Source: Methylobacterium terrae
GTDB taxonomy: Bacteria; Pseudomonadota; Alphaproteobacteria; Rhizobiales; Beijerinckiaceae
DNA: 64,000 nucleotides
Assembly (NCBI RefSeq): GCF_003173755.1
Contig: NZ_CP029553.1
Span: 5,832,001 to 5,896,000 of the forward strand
Direction of reading: 5' to 3'
Both the position numbers and the translations under genes were made by a program. Below, in pieces: positions 53,255 to 63,491 of this stretch (positions within the stretch are counted from its first letter, which is position 1; the number at the start of each line of letters is the position of its first letter). A model generated the notes under the pieces. That model did no database searches and was not told the DNA's origin. It saw only the letters and a program-made list of their open reading frames with translations.

Positions 53255-53381
53255 GGGATCCTGGCGGGCGAAGGGCTATGGGCGCCGTCGCCGGCGATCC
53301 TCCGTCCAGCTTGTCCCGCTCAGGCTTAACCGGGACTTTCGCGCCGCCTCGTTCCCGTCCCGCGATGGGACCGGCCGCCGG

Positions 53382-53777
53382 CTACCAGTCCCGTCCCAGG
53401 CTGACGGCGATCCGGCTCGGGCGCGCCTCGACCAGGGCGGCCGCCAGGCTCGCGAGCGCGCGCGCCGCCGCGCCCCGGGCCGCGGCCTCCGTCCGCGACG
53501 GCAGGCCGTCCATCGCCGCCAGGCGCTCGCCCGCCGCCACGACCCGCTGCACGGCGCGCCGGATCCGCGGGGCGGTTTCCGTCAGGGCGCAGATGTCGGA
53601 CAGGCTGCTGCGCACCGCGTGCATCGTCTCCCGCTTGTTGGCGCTCGCCGCCAAGTCGAGGACGGCGCGCTCGACCGCGTCGAGCAGGGCCCTGAGGGGC
53701 TGCGGCGCCGTGCTCGAACGATCGCCCGGTCCGGCAGCGGGGCGTTGCTGCTTCACGTCGGTATCCGAGCCGAGCAT
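53382..53777 (-). CDS. Hypothetical protein, 131 aa
   Basis: 131 residues from ATG 53777, with a purine-rich AGAGA upstream. Mostly helical: LRALLDAVERAVLDLAAS, then RETMHAVRSSLSDICAL and AAARGAAARALASLAAAL. The central MHAVRSSLSDI might be part of a helical bundle, but no family is recognised. There is no signal peptide or membrane span. The frame extends upstream to an ATG at 53825 lacking a ribosome-binding site. Confidence 0.5.
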   Translation of the reverse strand: MLGSDTDVKQQRPAAGPGDRSSTAPQPLRALLDAVERAVLDLAASANKRETMHAVRSSLSDICALTETAPRIRRAVQRVVAAGERLAAMDGLPSRTEAAARGAAARALASLAAALVEARPSRIAVSLGRDW

Positions 53778-53825
53778 GGCGGATTCTCTGGTTGGACCGG
53801 CTGGCCGTTGCCCACGGCTCATCAT

Positions 53826-54192
53826 GGCAAATCAACTTTTATCTTGCAACTGGGCAAAATGACCTCTGTGCATGGAAGGCAGGGCGGCCCGATCTAACGT
53901 AGAGAATGCCGCGTGCGGCGAGACATGGAAAGACCTGAGGTTGTAATGTCGCGCGCCGGAAGTTGTCCTGCGAGGTCGAGGCCGTTCCGCTGGATTGTCC
54001 GGTTGCTGGCGCGCTCGCGCCGGCATGGCCCCGGGGACGGCGTCTGTGCCCCCGATGACGTCGTCCCCAGGTCTTCGATCGACGTCAGAGAGACGTTTTG
54101 AGATAGATGATCTCCGTTTCTCGGCTGGGAATTAAAGAAAATAATCTTATTTGAGGTGCGCAACGGCAACAGTTGCAAGGTCCGGTCGAGCG
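53826..54192. other. Intergenic, partly AT-rich, no gene seen
   Basis: About 370 bases with an AT-richer part (54100-54160, for example GGGAATTAAAGAAAATAATC). No hairpin or conserved site was recognised. It may carry divergent promoters for the hypothetical genes on either side. Confidence 0.35.
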
Positions 54193-54480
54193 ATGTCCCA
54201 CACCAGGGCGAGCGTTGCGGCCATTCGAGGTGTTCCCGATCCCATCCTCTCGCACCGCCCGCCTGCGCCGAGCCGGGATGTGGCGACCGATGCCGCGGTC
54301 CATGCCGGGGCATCCCGGGCCGCCTTCAGGGTTGCGCGCGTGCGGGCCCTGCTCGATGGCACGCCGGTCCTCCAGGCGCGCCGCCTCGGCCGCGCCCGGC
54401 TGGCCGCGAACGTCGTGGATCTCGATTGCCTGCAGCGGATAGGGCCGGAGGGGCGGGTCCTGTTCTACGAGGCCGCCTGA
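54193..54480 (+). CDS. Hypothetical protein, 95 aa
   Basis: 95 residues starting MSHTRASVAAIRGVPDPI. The C-terminal half (VARVRALLDGTPVLQARRLGRARLAANVVDLDCLQRIGPEG) resembles an ordinary small soluble protein, but no family is recognised. Third-position G/C bias supports coding. The ribosome-binding site is weak (GGTCGAGCG) and an in-frame upstream start at 54151 exists. Its link to the hopanoid genes that follow is only positional. Confidence 0.4.
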   Translation: MSHTRASVAAIRGVPDPILSHRPPAPSRDVATDAAVHAGASRAAFRVARVRALLDGTPVLQARRLGRARLAANVVDLDCLQRIGPEGRVLFYEAA

Positions 54481-54652
54481 GACGGCTACCCGCATCGCGA
54501 CAGCGATTGCGGAGCAATCGCCGCGCGATCGACCGGAACCCGGATCGGACGGCCTCCCCCTCCCCCGTGTCGCCGCGGCCACATGCCCGCCGCACCGACT
54601 CTGGTATGAGGACGGCCTCCCCCTTCCCCATCGAGAGATCCCCGGGCCCCGC

Positions 54653-55393
54653 ATGATCGTCGTCGAGGACACCGTCGGTCCGAACGGACCCCATCCCGTC
54701 CTGGCCGTCACGGGCCTCGCCCGCGAGGCGCGGCTCGCCGCCGGGCCGGGCGTGGCGACCGTGGGCGCCGGGGGCGATCCGGAGCGGCTGCGGGACGTGC
54801 TGAAGGGGCGTGCAGGCCCGGGCTGCCGGGCGGTGATGAGCATCGGCATCGCCGGCGGGCTCGATCCGGACCTGGCGCCGGGCGACGTCGTGGTGGCGAC
54901 CGGGGTGAGCGCGGGCGGGATGCGGCACTCGGCGCACGACCGGGTCGTCGCGGCGCTCGCCCGCCGGCTGGCGGACGCGCCGGCGCGGGTGGTCCTGGCC
55001 GATGTCGTGGGGGTGGAGGCGGCGGTCCTCTCGCCGCACGCCAAGGCGCGGCTGCGCGCCGAGACCGGCGCCGCTTCGGTCGACATGGAATCCCACGTCG
55101 CCGCCGCCTTCGCGGAGGCGCACGGCCTGCCGTTCTGCGCCGTCCGGGTGGTGTGCGACCCGGCCGACCGCGCCCTGCCGGCGGCGATCGCCAAGGCCCT
55201 CAAGCCGGACGGCGAGCCCGACATCCTCGCCGTCCTGGCGGCACTGGCGCGCCGCCAGGCCACGTTGGGCGGGCTCGTCCGCCTCGCCCGCGACTCGTCG
55301 GCGGCCTTCGCCTCGCTAGGCCGCTGTCGCGCGCTTCTTGGCGTCGGCCTTGGCGTCCCGGATCTCGGAGAGCTTCTGCGCGACGTTGCGTGA
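54653..55393 (+). CDS. hpnG: Hopanoid-associated phosphorylase HpnG (adenosylhopane nucleosidase)
   Basis: 246 residues with a nucleoside-phosphorylase fold. PVLAVTGLAREARLA at the N-terminus, VMSIGIAGGLDPDLAPGDVVVATGV and ASVDMESHVAAAFAEAHGLPFCAVRVVCDPAD (the MES motif that holds the ribose and base) are clear. HpnG removes adenine from adenosylhopane, made by HpnH, to give the ribosylhopane precursor of bacteriohopanetetrol. The ATG at 54653 is the family start. Its last 78 bases overlap the end of hpnH on the opposite strand, which is unusual. Confidence 0.92.
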   Translation: MIVVEDTVGPNGPHPVLAVTGLAREARLAAGPGVATVGAGGDPERLRDVLKGRAGPGCRAVMSIGIAGGLDPDLAPGDVVVATGVSAGGMRHSAHDRVVAALARRLADAPARVVLADVVGVEAAVLSPHAKARLRAETGAASVDMESHVAAAFAEAHGLPFCAVRVVCDPADRALPAAIAKALKPDGEPDILAVLAALARRQATLGGLVRLARDSSAAFASLGRCRALLGVGLGVPDLGELLRDVA

Positions 55394-56470
55394 GAACACG
55401 AACTCGGCCGGGCGCTGGTTCTCGAGGGAGATCTCGGGAGCCATCTCGCCCTCGGTCTTGATCCCGCGCATGGCGTAGACCAGCGGCTTCCACGGCTTCT
55501 TCACCGAATCGACCACCGAGGAGGCCTCGTAGCCCGAATGCACCATGCAGTCGGCGCACTTCTCGTAGTTGCCGGTGCCGTAGGCGTCCCAGTCCGTGGT
55601 CTCCATCAGCTCCTTGAAGGTCTTGGCGTAGCCCTCGCCGAGCAGGTAGCACGGCTTCTGCCAGCCGAAGACCGTCCGGGTCGGGTTGCCCCACGGCGTG
55701 CAGTGGTAGGTCTGGTTGCCGGCCAGGAAGTCGAGGAACAGGCCCGACTGCTGGAAGGTCCACTTCTCGCGGCCCTTCTCCTTGCCGAGGCGGAACACGC
55801 CGCGGAACAGGTCCTTGGTCGCCCGGCGGTTGAGGAAGTGCTGCTGGTCGGGGGCGCGCTCGTAGGCGTAGCCGGGGGAGACGGTGATGCCGTCGATGCC
55901 CATCCGGGTCACGCTGTCGAAGAAGTCCGCGATCTTGTCGGCCGAGGAGTTGTTGAAGAAGGTGCAGTTGATCGTGACCCGGAAGCCCATCTCCTTGGCC
56001 TTCTGGATCGCCGCCACCGCCTTGTCGTAGACGCCGCGCTGGCACACCGACTGGTCGTGCATCTCCTTGTCGCCATCGAGATGGATCGACCAGGTGAAGT
56101 ACGGGCTCGGCTTGTACTGCGCGATCTTCTTCTCGAGGAGAAGCGCGTTGGTGCAGACGATCGCGAACTTCTTCTGGGCGATGATGCCCTCGACGATCTG
56201 CGGCAGGTCCTTGTGCAGCAGCGGCTCGCCGCCCGCGATGACGACGACGGGTGCGCCGCACTCGCGGACCGACTCGAGTGCTTCGTCGACCGGCAGGCGC
56301 TTGTTGAGGATCTCGTCCGGATAGTCGATCTTGCCGCAACCCGCGCAGGCGAGATTGCACCGGAACAGGGGCTCCATCATCATGACCAGCGGGTAGCGCT
56401 TGCGGCCGGTGATGTGCTGCTTGAGAATGTAGCCGCCGATCTTCGCGACGTACCGGAGAGGAATGCCCAA
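55316..56470 (-). CDS. hpnH: Adenosyl-hopene transferase HpnH (radical SAM)
   Basis: 384 residues from a TTG with AAGGAG eight bases upstream. This gives LGIPLRYVAKIGGYILKQ, the usual HpnH N-terminus; an ATG at 56515 would add 15 residues. The radical SAM cluster motif CxxxCxxC is in LFRCNLACAGCGKIDYP. VVVIAGGEPLLH provides the GGEP SAM-binding motif. YHCTPWGNPTRTVFGWQKPCYLL and a C-terminal cysteine region (EKCADCMVHSGYE) match the family. HpnH adds a 5'-deoxyadenosyl radical to hopene, starting extended hopanoid synthesis. It lies beside ispH and hpnG, and hpnN follows beyond ispH. Confidence 0.95.
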   Translation of the reverse strand: MGIPLRYVAKIGGYILKQHITGRKRYPLVMMMEPLFRCNLACAGCGKIDYPDEILNKRLPVDEALESVRECGAPVVVIAGGEPLLHKDLPQIVEGIIAQKKFAIVCTNALLLEKKIAQYKPSPYFTWSIHLDGDKEMHDQSVCQRGVYDKAVAAIQKAKEMGFRVTINCTFFNNSSADKIADFFDSVTRMGIDGITVSPGYAYERAPDQQHFLNRRATKDLFRGVFRLGKEKGREKWTFQQSGLFLDFLAGNQTYHCTPWGNPTRTVFGWQKPCYLLGEGYAKTFKELMETTDWDAYGTGNYEKCADCMVHSGYEASSVVDSVKKPWKPLVYAMRGIKTEGEMAPEISLENQRPAEFVFSRNVAQKLSEIRDAKADAKKRATAA

Positions 56471-56592
56471 GACCAAGGCTCCTTGTGTCGTGGTTCGTGT
56501 CGGGTGCTGTGCCAAGCGGGCTGATTAGCCCGAAAAGTGGCGGATTTCCAGCAAGCTAGGTTCGAAAGGGTCCAGGCTGTGTGCGGAAGGGC

Positions 56593-57543
56593 CTAAGTGT
56601 GGCCCAAACTCGACGGGAGCGGGAAGCTCGCGCTCTCGGTAACGCCCGGGAGCGTGGAGATCGTCAGGGGGGTGCGACGCTGCAGCGCAGCAATCACCTC
56701 GGCGATCACGACCTCCGGCGTCGAGGCGCCGGCGGTGAGGCCGAGGGTGCGGATGCCCGCGAGATCGATTCGCTCCAGGTCCTCCGCCCCCTCGACGAGG
56801 TGGCTCGGCCGGCCGGCCTCGGCGGCGATCTCGCGCAGGCGGTTGCAGTTCGAGGAGTTCCTCGCCCCCACCACCAGGATCAGGTCGGCGATTTCGGCGA
56901 GCGCCCGCAATGCGGCCTGGCGGTTCTGGGTCGCGTAGCAGATGGCCTTGGTGTCGGGGCCGACGAGGTCGGGAAAGCGCTGGTGAAGGACCGCGATGAT
57001 CGCCCGCGCGTCGTCGACGCTGAGCGTCGTCTGGGTGACGTAGGCGAGCCGCGTGTCGGCGGGCAGGTCCAGGCCTTCCGCCTCCGCGACGCTGCCGACG
57101 AGGTGGACCTCGCCGTCGATCCGGCCGAGCGTGCCCTCGACCTCGGCGTGGCCCGCATGTCCCACCAGGATCACCGTGCGCCCCTGCGCGGCGTAGCGCC
57201 GTCCCTGCCCGTGCACCTTGGCGACGAGGGGACAGGTCGCGTCGATGACGGGCAGGCCCCGGCGCGCGGCCTCCGCCTCGACCGCCCGCGACACGCCGTG
57301 GGCCGAGAAGATCGTGGTGGCGCCGTCCGGGACGGCGTCGAGGCTCTCGACGAAGCGGGCGCCCTTGGCCTCGAGGTCGGCGACGACGCGGCCGTTATGG
57401 ACGATCTCGTGGCGGACGTAGACCGGTCGGTCGCCCCGGGCGAGCACCCGCTCGACGATGTCGACCGCCCGCACCACCCCGGCGCAGAAGCCCCTCGGCT
57501 GGGCCAGCACGAGGGCGAGCCCGTTCTCCCGCCTGTCCGCCAC
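56593..57543 (-). CDS. ispH: 4-Hydroxy-3-methylbut-2-enyl diphosphate reductase
   Basis: 316 residues from a GTG. The three iron-sulphur cysteines are in [23 protein letters not shown] and NSSNCNRL. The histidines HEIVHN and GHAGHAE and the catalytic Glu in the TQTTLS region are also present. IspH makes IPP and DMAPP in the last step of the MEP pathway, supplying precursors for squalene, hopanoids and other isoprenoids. The gene lies upstream of hpnH on the same strand with about 120 bases between them, a meaningful pairing since hopanoids consume IPP. Confidence 0.96.
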   Translation of the reverse strand: MADRRENGLALVLAQPRGFCAGVVRAVDIVERVLARGDRPVYVRHEIVHNGRVVADLEAKGARFVESLDAVPDGATTIFSAHGVSRAVEAEAARRGLPVIDATCPLVAKVHGQGRRYAAQGRTVILVGHAGHAEVEGTLGRIDGEVHLVGSVAEAEGLDLPADTRLAYVTQTTLSVDDARAIIAVLHQRFPDLVGPDTKAICYATQNRQAALRALAEIADLILVVGARNSSNCNRLREIAAEAGRPSHLVEGAEDLERIDLAGIRTLGLTAGASTPEVVIAEVIAALQRRTPLTISTLPGVTESASFPLPSSLGHT

Positions 57544-57950
57544 CGGTCCTCCGTCCCGCCGCGACCGGGTCCCGCCCTCGAGCGGGGCGGAACCCTCCCC
57601 GGCTGCGACGTTTACGGCCAGGATCGCCGCCCGGTAAAGCCGCGCTCGTCGGGCGCGCGCCCGGCGGAACGGTCGCCCGGAGCCGGGATCCGTTTGCGGC
57701 CAACGCGTTGCAATCGGGCCTGCGGGTCATTACCTAGCGCGCCACGGACGTGCTGCTTCGGCCTTGCCGTGACGCGCGTACACACCGTGACCATGGGCGC
57801 CGCTGCCCTGCGCGCTATACTGGTCCCGGCCGGAGCGGGATTCCGTGGGGCGTCGCCGTCCTGGCGGGGCCGCCGGGCCGATTCATCAGGACTTCACCGG
57901 GCCGCCGCGATCCGACGCGCGGCCCGCGAGCTAGAGGCAGGCTTCGCATC

Positions 57951-60593
57951 GTGATCGAACGGCTCGTGGCGTTTTCCGTACACCGGCGCTGGCTCGTCAT
58001 CGTGGCCGCGCTGCTGGTCACCGTCGCGAGCGCCCTGACGGCGGCGCATCTCTTCCGCATCAACACCGACGTCGAGCGCCTGATCACCGCGGACGTGCCC
58101 TGGCGCCAGGACGAGATCCAGTTCGAGAAGACCTTCCCGCAGCGCAGCAACCTGCTCGTCGCGGTGATCGACGCGCAGACGCCCGAGCAGGCCGAGGAGG
58201 CGGCCAACCGCCTGACCCAGGCCCTCTCGACGCACAAGAACCTGCTGCCGATCGTCTACCGGCCCGACAGCGGGCCGTTCTTTGACAAGAACGGCCTTCT
58301 CCTGATGCCCCAGAAGGACCTGGAGCAGACCACCGAGAAGCTGATCCAGCAGCAGGGCCTGCTCGGGCCGCTGGCCGCCGATCCGTCCCTGCGCGGCATC
58401 ATGCAGGCGATGGTGATGGGGGCCCAGGGCGTGAAGGCCGGCCAGGCCAAGCCCGAGGACCTCGTCGGCCCGATGGGCCAGATGAAGGAGGTCTTCGACC
58501 GTGTGCTCAAGGGCGAGCGGGCCCAGCTGTCGTGGCAGCTGCTGCTGGCCGGCGGCAAGGCTGAGCCGAGCGACCTGCGCCGCTTCGTCATCGCCCAGCC
58601 GGTGCTCGACTACGACGCCCTCCAGCCCGGCGAGAAGGCGACTCAGCTCATCCGCGAGACCGCCCGCAACCTCGGCCTGACCGAGGCCAACGGGGTGCGG
58701 GTGCGCTTGACCGGCCAGGTCGCGGTGGCCGACGACGAATTCGCGACGCTCGCCGACGACGCGGGCCTGAACTATTCGGTCACCGGCGGCGCCATCGTGC
58801 TGTTCCTGTGGCTGGCCCTGCGCTCGACGAGCCTCGTCGTCGCCGTCCTCATCACCACCTTCGCGGGGCTCGTCGTCACGGCGGCGCTCGGCCTCGTGAT
58901 GGTCGGCGAGCTGAACCCGATCTCGGTCGCCTTCGCGGCCCTGTTCGTCGGCCTCGGCATCGATTTCGGCATCCAGTTCGCCGTGCGCTACCGCGCCGAC
59001 CGCTTCGCCGAGGAGGACCTCGTGCGGGCGATCCGCTCGGCCGCCCGCGGCGTCGGCTGGTCGCTGACGCTGGCGGCGGTATCGCTGCTGGCCGGCTTCT
59101 TCTCGTTCCTGCCGACCGACTTCCGCGGCGTGTCCGAGCTCGGGTTGATCGCCGGCGTCGGCATGATCGTCGCCTACCTGTTCTCGCTCACCCTGCTGCC
59201 GGCGCTGATCGCCGTGCTGCGGCCGCCGGGCGAGAAGCAGGAGGTCGGCACCGCCGGCATGGCCTCGGTCGACCACTGGATCCTCGCCAACCGCAAGCTG
59301 GTCCTGGTGCTCACCGGCCTCGTCACCGTGGCGGGCCTGCCGCTGCTCTACTGGCTGCCGTTCGACTCGAACCCGATGCACCTGCGCAGCGCGAGGGTGG
59401 AATCGGTCGCGACCTATCTCGACCTCACCAAGGACCCGAAGACCAGCCCCAACACCATCGACGTCGTCGTGCCCAGCCGCGACGCCATCGCGCCCATGGT
59501 GAAGAAGCTGACGGCCCTGCCGAGCGTCGCCGGGGTGATCGACATCGACACCTTCGTGCCGGCCGACCAGGACCAGAAGCTCGCGACGATCGAGGACGCC
59601 GCGCAGGTGATGGGCCCGGTGCTCAACCCGCCCCGCGTCGCCCCCGCGCCGAGCGACCGCGAGGTGGTGACGGCGATCCGCAACGCGGTCACGGCGCTCC
59701 GCGGGATCTCGCAGGGGGCACAAGGCGCCAACGCCTCCGGTCCGCTCGCCACGATCCAGGGCTTCACCGACACCCTCGATCGCCTCGCCGCCGCCGAGCC
59801 TCCCGTGCGCGAGGCCGCCGCCGCCGCGGTGGTGCCGAACCTCAAGGCCCTGCTGACCCGCCTGCGCAGCCTGCTCACCCCGGAGAAGATCACGCTGGAG
59901 AACCTGCCGGCGCAGATCCGCTCCGACTGGATCGCCGCCGACGGCAAGGCCCGGATCGAGGTGCAGCCCAAGGGCAACTCGAACGACAACGCGGTGCTGC
60001 GGCGCTTCTCCAAGGAGGTGCTGAGCGTCGCGCCCCACGCCACCGGCGCGCCGGTCGCCACCACGCGGTCGAGCCACACGATCCTCGGCGCCTTCATCGA
60101 GGCGGGCCTCTTGGCGCTGCTCTCGATCTTCATCATCCTGTCGGTGGCCCTGCGCCGGCCCTGGGACGTCGCCATGGCGCTCGGACCCCTGGTGCTCGCC
60201 ACCCTGTGGACCCTGGAGGCGCTCTACCTCATCGGCATGCCGCTGAACTTCGCCAACATCATCGCGCTGCCCCTGATGCTGGCGGTGGGCGTGGCCTTCC
60301 ACATCTACTACGTGATCGCCTGGCGGGCCGGCGTCGCCGACATGCTGGCCTCGAGCCTGACCCGGGCGATCTTCTTCTCGGCGCTCACCACCGGCACCGC
60401 CTTCGGCTCGCTGGTGCTGTCGAGCCACCCGGGCACCGCCAGCATGGGCAAGCTCCTCGCCCTGTCGCTGTTCTTCACCCTGGTGGCCGCCTTCTTCATC
60501 GTGCCGGCCTTCCTCGGGCCGCCGCCGAAGCAGAAGGCGAAGGACGGGGTGCCGGAGAACGCGGCCCGGCGGGATCCGCTGATCCCGGCCTGA
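57951..60593 (+). CDS. hpnN: Hopanoid transporter HpnN (RND/MMPL family)
   Basis: 880 residues from a GTG with a GGCAGG-type ribosome-binding site. Two repeats of one membrane helix, a large periplasmic loop and five helices are visible. RRWLVIVAALLVTVASALTAAHLFRINTDVERLI opens the first. VAFAALFVGLGIDFGIQFAVRYR (the GxxxDxxxQF element) and its counterpart NIIALPLMLAVGVAFHIYYVIAWR in the second half carry the RND signature. HpnN moves hopanoids from the cytoplasmic to the outer membrane. The gene is divergent from ispH and has an intrinsic terminator 28 bases after its stop. Confidence 0.95.
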   Translation: MIERLVAFSVHRRWLVIVAALLVTVASALTAAHLFRINTDVERLITADVPWRQDEIQFEKTFPQRSNLLVAVIDAQTPEQAEEAANRLTQALSTHKNLLPIVYRPDSGPFFDKNGLLLMPQKDLEQTTEKLIQQQGLLGPLAADPSLRGIMQAMVMGAQGVKAGQAKPEDLVGPMGQMKEVFDRVLKGERAQLSWQLLLAGGKAEPSDLRRFVIAQPVLDYDALQPGEKATQLIRETARNLGLTEANGVRVRLTGQVAVADDEFATLADDAGLNYSVTGGAIVLFLWLALRSTSLVVAVLITTFAGLVVTAALGLVMVGELNPISVAFAALFVGLGIDFGIQFAVRYRADRFAEEDLVRAIRSAARGVGWSLTLAAVSLLAGFFSFLPTDFRGVSELGLIAGVGMIVAYLFSLTLLPALIAVLRPPGEKQEVGTAGMASVDHWILANRKLVLVLTGLVTVAGLPLLYWLPFDSNPMHLRSARVESVATYLDLTKDPKTSPNTIDVVVPSRDAIAPMVKKLTALPSVAGVIDIDTFVPADQDQKLATIEDAAQVMGPVLNPPRVAPAPSDREVVTAIRNAVTALRGISQGAQGANASGPLATIQGFTDTLDRLAAAEPPVREAAAAAVVPNLKALLTRLRSLLTPEKITLENLPAQIRSDWIAADGKARIEVQPKGNSNDNAVLRRFSKEVLSVAPHATGAPVATTRSSHTILGAFIEAGLLALLSIFIILSVALRRPWDVAMALGPLVLATLWTLEALYLIGMPLNFANIIALPLMLAVGVAFHIYYVIAWRAGVADMLASSLTRAIFFSALTTGTAFGSLVLSSHPGTASMGKLLALSLFFTLVAAFFIVPAFLGPPPKQKAKDGVPENAARRDPLIPA

Positions 60594-60621
60594 GGGCCGG
60601 CTTACGCTCCGCAACGACAAG

Positions 60622-60653
60622 GCCCGTCCCTCCGCCGAGGGGCGGGCTTTTTT
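60622..60653 (+). terminator. Intrinsic terminator of hpnN
   Basis: GCCCGTCCCTC (60622-60632) pairs with GAGGGGCGGGC (60637-60647; one G-T pair) around CGCC and is followed by six T residues. Confidence 0.9.
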
Positions 60654-60960
60654 CATGATGGCGCGGGAAATCTCCTCTCCCCGCGGGCGGGGAGAGGCTT
60701 TCGTCCCCCTTGTCGGGGACGAAAGGAGCGCGAAGCGCGAGGGTGAGGGGGTGTTTCCGGATGAGCCTCACGCGTCGAGACCCCCTCACCCCCACTCCGG
60801 CTCTCGCCTCCGCTTGCCGTGCCTCCTGAACGGAGACACGGCCCCCCCACCTGCGGGGAGAGGAGAAGACTCGCGTTCTTCTCGTCCCTGTCGTCTCTGC
60901 GAATCAAGCTGCGCTCCGCAGTCGTGCTTTGATCCCTCCGCCCCGTTGCGCCGCAGCAAA
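60654..60960. repeat. Compound palindromic intergenic repeat
   Basis: The hpnN-sulP gap contains CTCTCCCCGCGGGCGGGGAGAG (60673-60694), a run CTTTCGTCCCC-TTGT-CGGGGACGAAAG (60697-60725), GAGGGTGAGGGGGTG (60740 on), its complement CCCCCTCACCC (60781 on) and GCGGGGAGAGGAG (60853 on). These nested inverted repeats resemble the interspersed mosaic elements common in Methylobacterium-type genomes. Related GGGAGAGGGG palindromes occur at 22065 and 22205. No gene is supported. Confidence 0.65.
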
Positions 60961-61142
60961 GACCCGTGCTAGGCACGAGGCATGATGCAGGATCGAGCCA
61001 GACCGGTCTCGCGGCCCACGCCGCCGTAGCGCCCCGCTCTCCCGCGTCCCTTCTCCGCGCCTGTTCTTCCATGCCCGTCCGCACCGCGCGGCCGGTCGTC
61101 ATCGCGCGCCCCGTCGCGCCTCGTCTCGAAAGCTCACGATCC

Positions 61143-62618
61143 ATGAATCTCGTCCGCCTGCGGCGCGAATGGGCGCCCGACGTCACGCGCGAAATCCTGG
61201 CCGGCACCGTCGTGGCGCTCGCCCTCATCCCGGAGGCGATCGCCTTCTCGATCATCGCCGGCGTCGACCCGAAGGTCGGGCTCTACGCCTCGTTCTGCAT
61301 CGCGGTCGTCACGGCGATCGCGGGCGGCCGGCCGGCGATGATCTCGGCCGCCACCGGCGCGATGGCCCTGGTGATGACGACGCTCGTCAAGGATCACGGC
61401 CTCGGCCACCTCTTCGCCGCGACGATCCTGACCGGCCTGATCCAGCTCGCCGCCGGGTTCCTCCGGCTCGGCAACCTGATGCGCTTCGTCTCGCGCTCGG
61501 TCGTCACCGGCTTCGTCAACGCGCTGGCGATCCTGATCTTCATGGCCCAGATGCCCGAGCTGATCGGCCGCGGGCCGGTCGTCTACGCGATGACCGCCGC
61601 CGGCCTCGCGCTGATCTACGGCCTGCCCTACCTGACGAAGGCCGTTCCTTCCGCGCTCGTCACCATCGTGCTGTTCACCGCGCTGTCGATGAGCCTCGGC
61701 CTCGGCATCCGCACCGTCGGCGACATGGGGGCGCTGCCGAGCGAATTGCCGAGCTTTGCTTGGCCCCAGGTGCCCCTCACCCTCGAGACGCTGCGGATCA
61801 TCCTGCCCTACGCGCTCACCCTCGCCATGGTCGGCCTGCTCGAGAGCCTGATGACCGCGGCGATCGTCGACGAGCGCACCGACACCACCTCGAACAAGAA
61901 CCGCGAATGCGCCGGCCAGGGCCTGGCCAACGTCACCGCCGGCCTGTTCGGCGGCATGGCCGGCTGCGCGATGATCGGCCAGTCGGTGATCAACGTGTCG
62001 TCGGGCGGCCGCGGCCGGCTCTCGACCCTGTGGGCCGGCGCCTTCCTGCTGTTCCTGATCGTGGTCCTCGGGCCCTACGTGGCGCAGATCCCGATGGCGG
62101 CCCTCGTCGCGGTGATGATCATGGTGTCGATCAACACCTTCCAGTGGCGCTCGATCCGCACGCTTCTCACCCATCCGACCACGTCGAGCGTCGTGATGCT
62201 CGGGACGGTCGCCGTGGTGGTCGCGACCCACGACCTCGCCAAGGGCGTTCTGTTCGGCGTGGTCCTGAGCGGGCTGTTCTTCGCCCACAAGGTCACCCGG
62301 TTCTTCGCCGTCGCGTCCGCGCGCGAGGGCCGCATCCGCACCTACCGGGTGACGGGTCAGATCTTCTTCGCGACGGCCGAGGCCTTCCATGCCGGCTTCG
62401 ACTTCCGCGAGGAGGATCTGGAGCGCGTCGTGATCGACCTGACGGACGCCCATTTCTGGGACCTCACCGCCGTCAATGCGCTGGACCGCGTGGTGCTGAA
62501 GTTCCGCCACCACGGGGTGCCGGTGGACGTCGCCGGCCTGAACGCGGCCTCGGCGACGCTCGTCGACAAGCTCGGGACCCACGACAAGCCGGGGGCGGCG
62601 CTCGCCTCGGGGCATTGA
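61143..62618 (+). CDS. SulP-family anion transporter with STAS domain
   Basis: 491 residues with about 10-14 hydrophobic segments. [35 protein letters not shown] is the SulP family opening; [33 protein letters not shown] is another signature, near the anion-binding site. The C-terminal STAS domain ([37 protein letters not shown]) is complete. Substrates in this family include sulphate and bicarbonate (BicA-type), and the sequence alone does not decide. The ATG at 61143 gives the usual short N-terminus; upstream in-frame ATGs add unlikely Arg/Ala-rich residues. It lies beyond the hpnN terminator as its own unit. Confidence 0.92.
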   Translation: MNLVRLRREWAPDVTREILAGTVVALALIPEAIAFSIIAGVDPKVGLYASFCIAVVTAIAGGRPAMISAATGAMALVMTTLVKDHGLGHLFAATILTGLIQLAAGFLRLGNLMRFVSRSVVTGFVNALAILIFMAQMPELIGRGPVVYAMTAAGLALIYGLPYLTKAVPSALVTIVLFTALSMSLGLGIRTVGDMGALPSELPSFAWPQVPLTLETLRIILPYALTLAMVGLLESLMTAAIVDERTDTTSNKNRECAGQGLANVTAGLFGGMAGCAMIGQSVINVSSGGRGRLSTLWAGAFLLFLIVVLGPYVAQIPMAALVAVMIMVSINTFQWRSIRTLLTHPTTSSVVMLGTVAVVVATHDLAKGVLFGVVLSGLFFAHKVTRFFAVASAREGRIRTYRVTGQIFFATAEAFHAGFDFREEDLERVVIDLTDAHFWDLTAVNALDRVVLKFRHHGVPVDVAGLNAASATLVDKLGTHDKPGAALASGH

Positions 62619-62828
62619 GGGGAGATTCGATGGCCCGGCGGCATGGCGGGCCGCCGGGATTGATAGGCGCCCCTCGCATGGTCGGGCGACGAGCCGGAGC
62701 CCGCATTGTCTGTGGGTGAGTCCGTTCGACAAGCGAAGTGCCGAAGCCGGGGCTCGCCCCGGATGCAACCACAGGATAGTTATATCGCCTGTGGGTTGCG
62801 TCGGGGTCTGAGCGGGAGCGCCGAGACG

Positions 62829-63410
62829 ATGTCGAACGGCATTCAACAGCCGACGCCTCCGGGCGCGACGGCGCAGGTCGGCGGGCGCTACCTCCTGGCG
62901 GACGGCCAGGAACATCCCTGCCGGTCCCGGCACGTCTCCCTGGACGAGGTCGAGATCGTCGCGCCGGTTTCAGGAGTGATCGGCGAACGCGTCACGGTCT
63001 ATCTCGACCAGCTCGGCGCCGTGATGGGCCTGATCTCGTCGATCACGTCCGAGGGCTTCCGGGTGGCGGTGGACGTGACGCCCGAGCGACGGGCCCGGCT
63101 CGCGGCGCGTCTCGAATGGCTTGCCGAACACGGCCAGGGGCGGACGGACCAGCGCGGTGCGATCCGCATCGTGCCGACCCATACCGAGGCGGCCGTGCAC
63201 CTGGTCGACGGCAGCGTCGTTCCCGGCACGATCATCGATCTCTCGATGTCGGGCGCCGCCATCAAGGCGCCCGTGCAGCCCGTCGTCGGCGAGCAGGTCA
63301 CGCTGGGCAAGCGTCGCGCAATCGTGGTGCGCCACTTCGAGACCGGCTTCGCAGTGAGGTTCGTGCTGCCGTTCTGCAACGAAACCTTCAGCCCTCACGT
63401 CATGCTCTGA
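62829..63410 (+). CDS. PilZ-domain protein
   Basis: 193 residues. A first beta-rich domain (VGGRYLLADGQEHPCRSRHVSLDEVEIVAP, about residues 16-100) resembles a degenerate PilZ copy (no full motif). The second is canonical with RTDQR (RxxxR) and IDLSMSGAAI (D/NxSxxG), the residues that bind cyclic di-GMP. Output partner unknown. Tandem PilZ proteins are common in alphaproteobacteria and often act on motility or polysaccharide synthesis. The ATG at 62829 starts the conserved part. An in-frame start at 62706 lacks support. Confidence 0.85.
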   Translation: MSNGIQQPTPPGATAQVGGRYLLADGQEHPCRSRHVSLDEVEIVAPVSGVIGERVTVYLDQLGAVMGLISSITSEGFRVAVDVTPERRARLAARLEWLAEHGQGRTDQRGAIRIVPTHTEAAVHLVDGSVVPGTIIDLSMSGAAIKAPVQPVVGEQVTLGKRRAIVVRHFETGFAVRFVLPFCNETFSPHVML

Positions 63411-63491
63411 GCCGGCCGGTCTCCATTCGGGCTCGCTGCCCGGCCCCGCATGACGGGGGAAGCGTCGATCCCGACGCCCGGACCGAACGGG

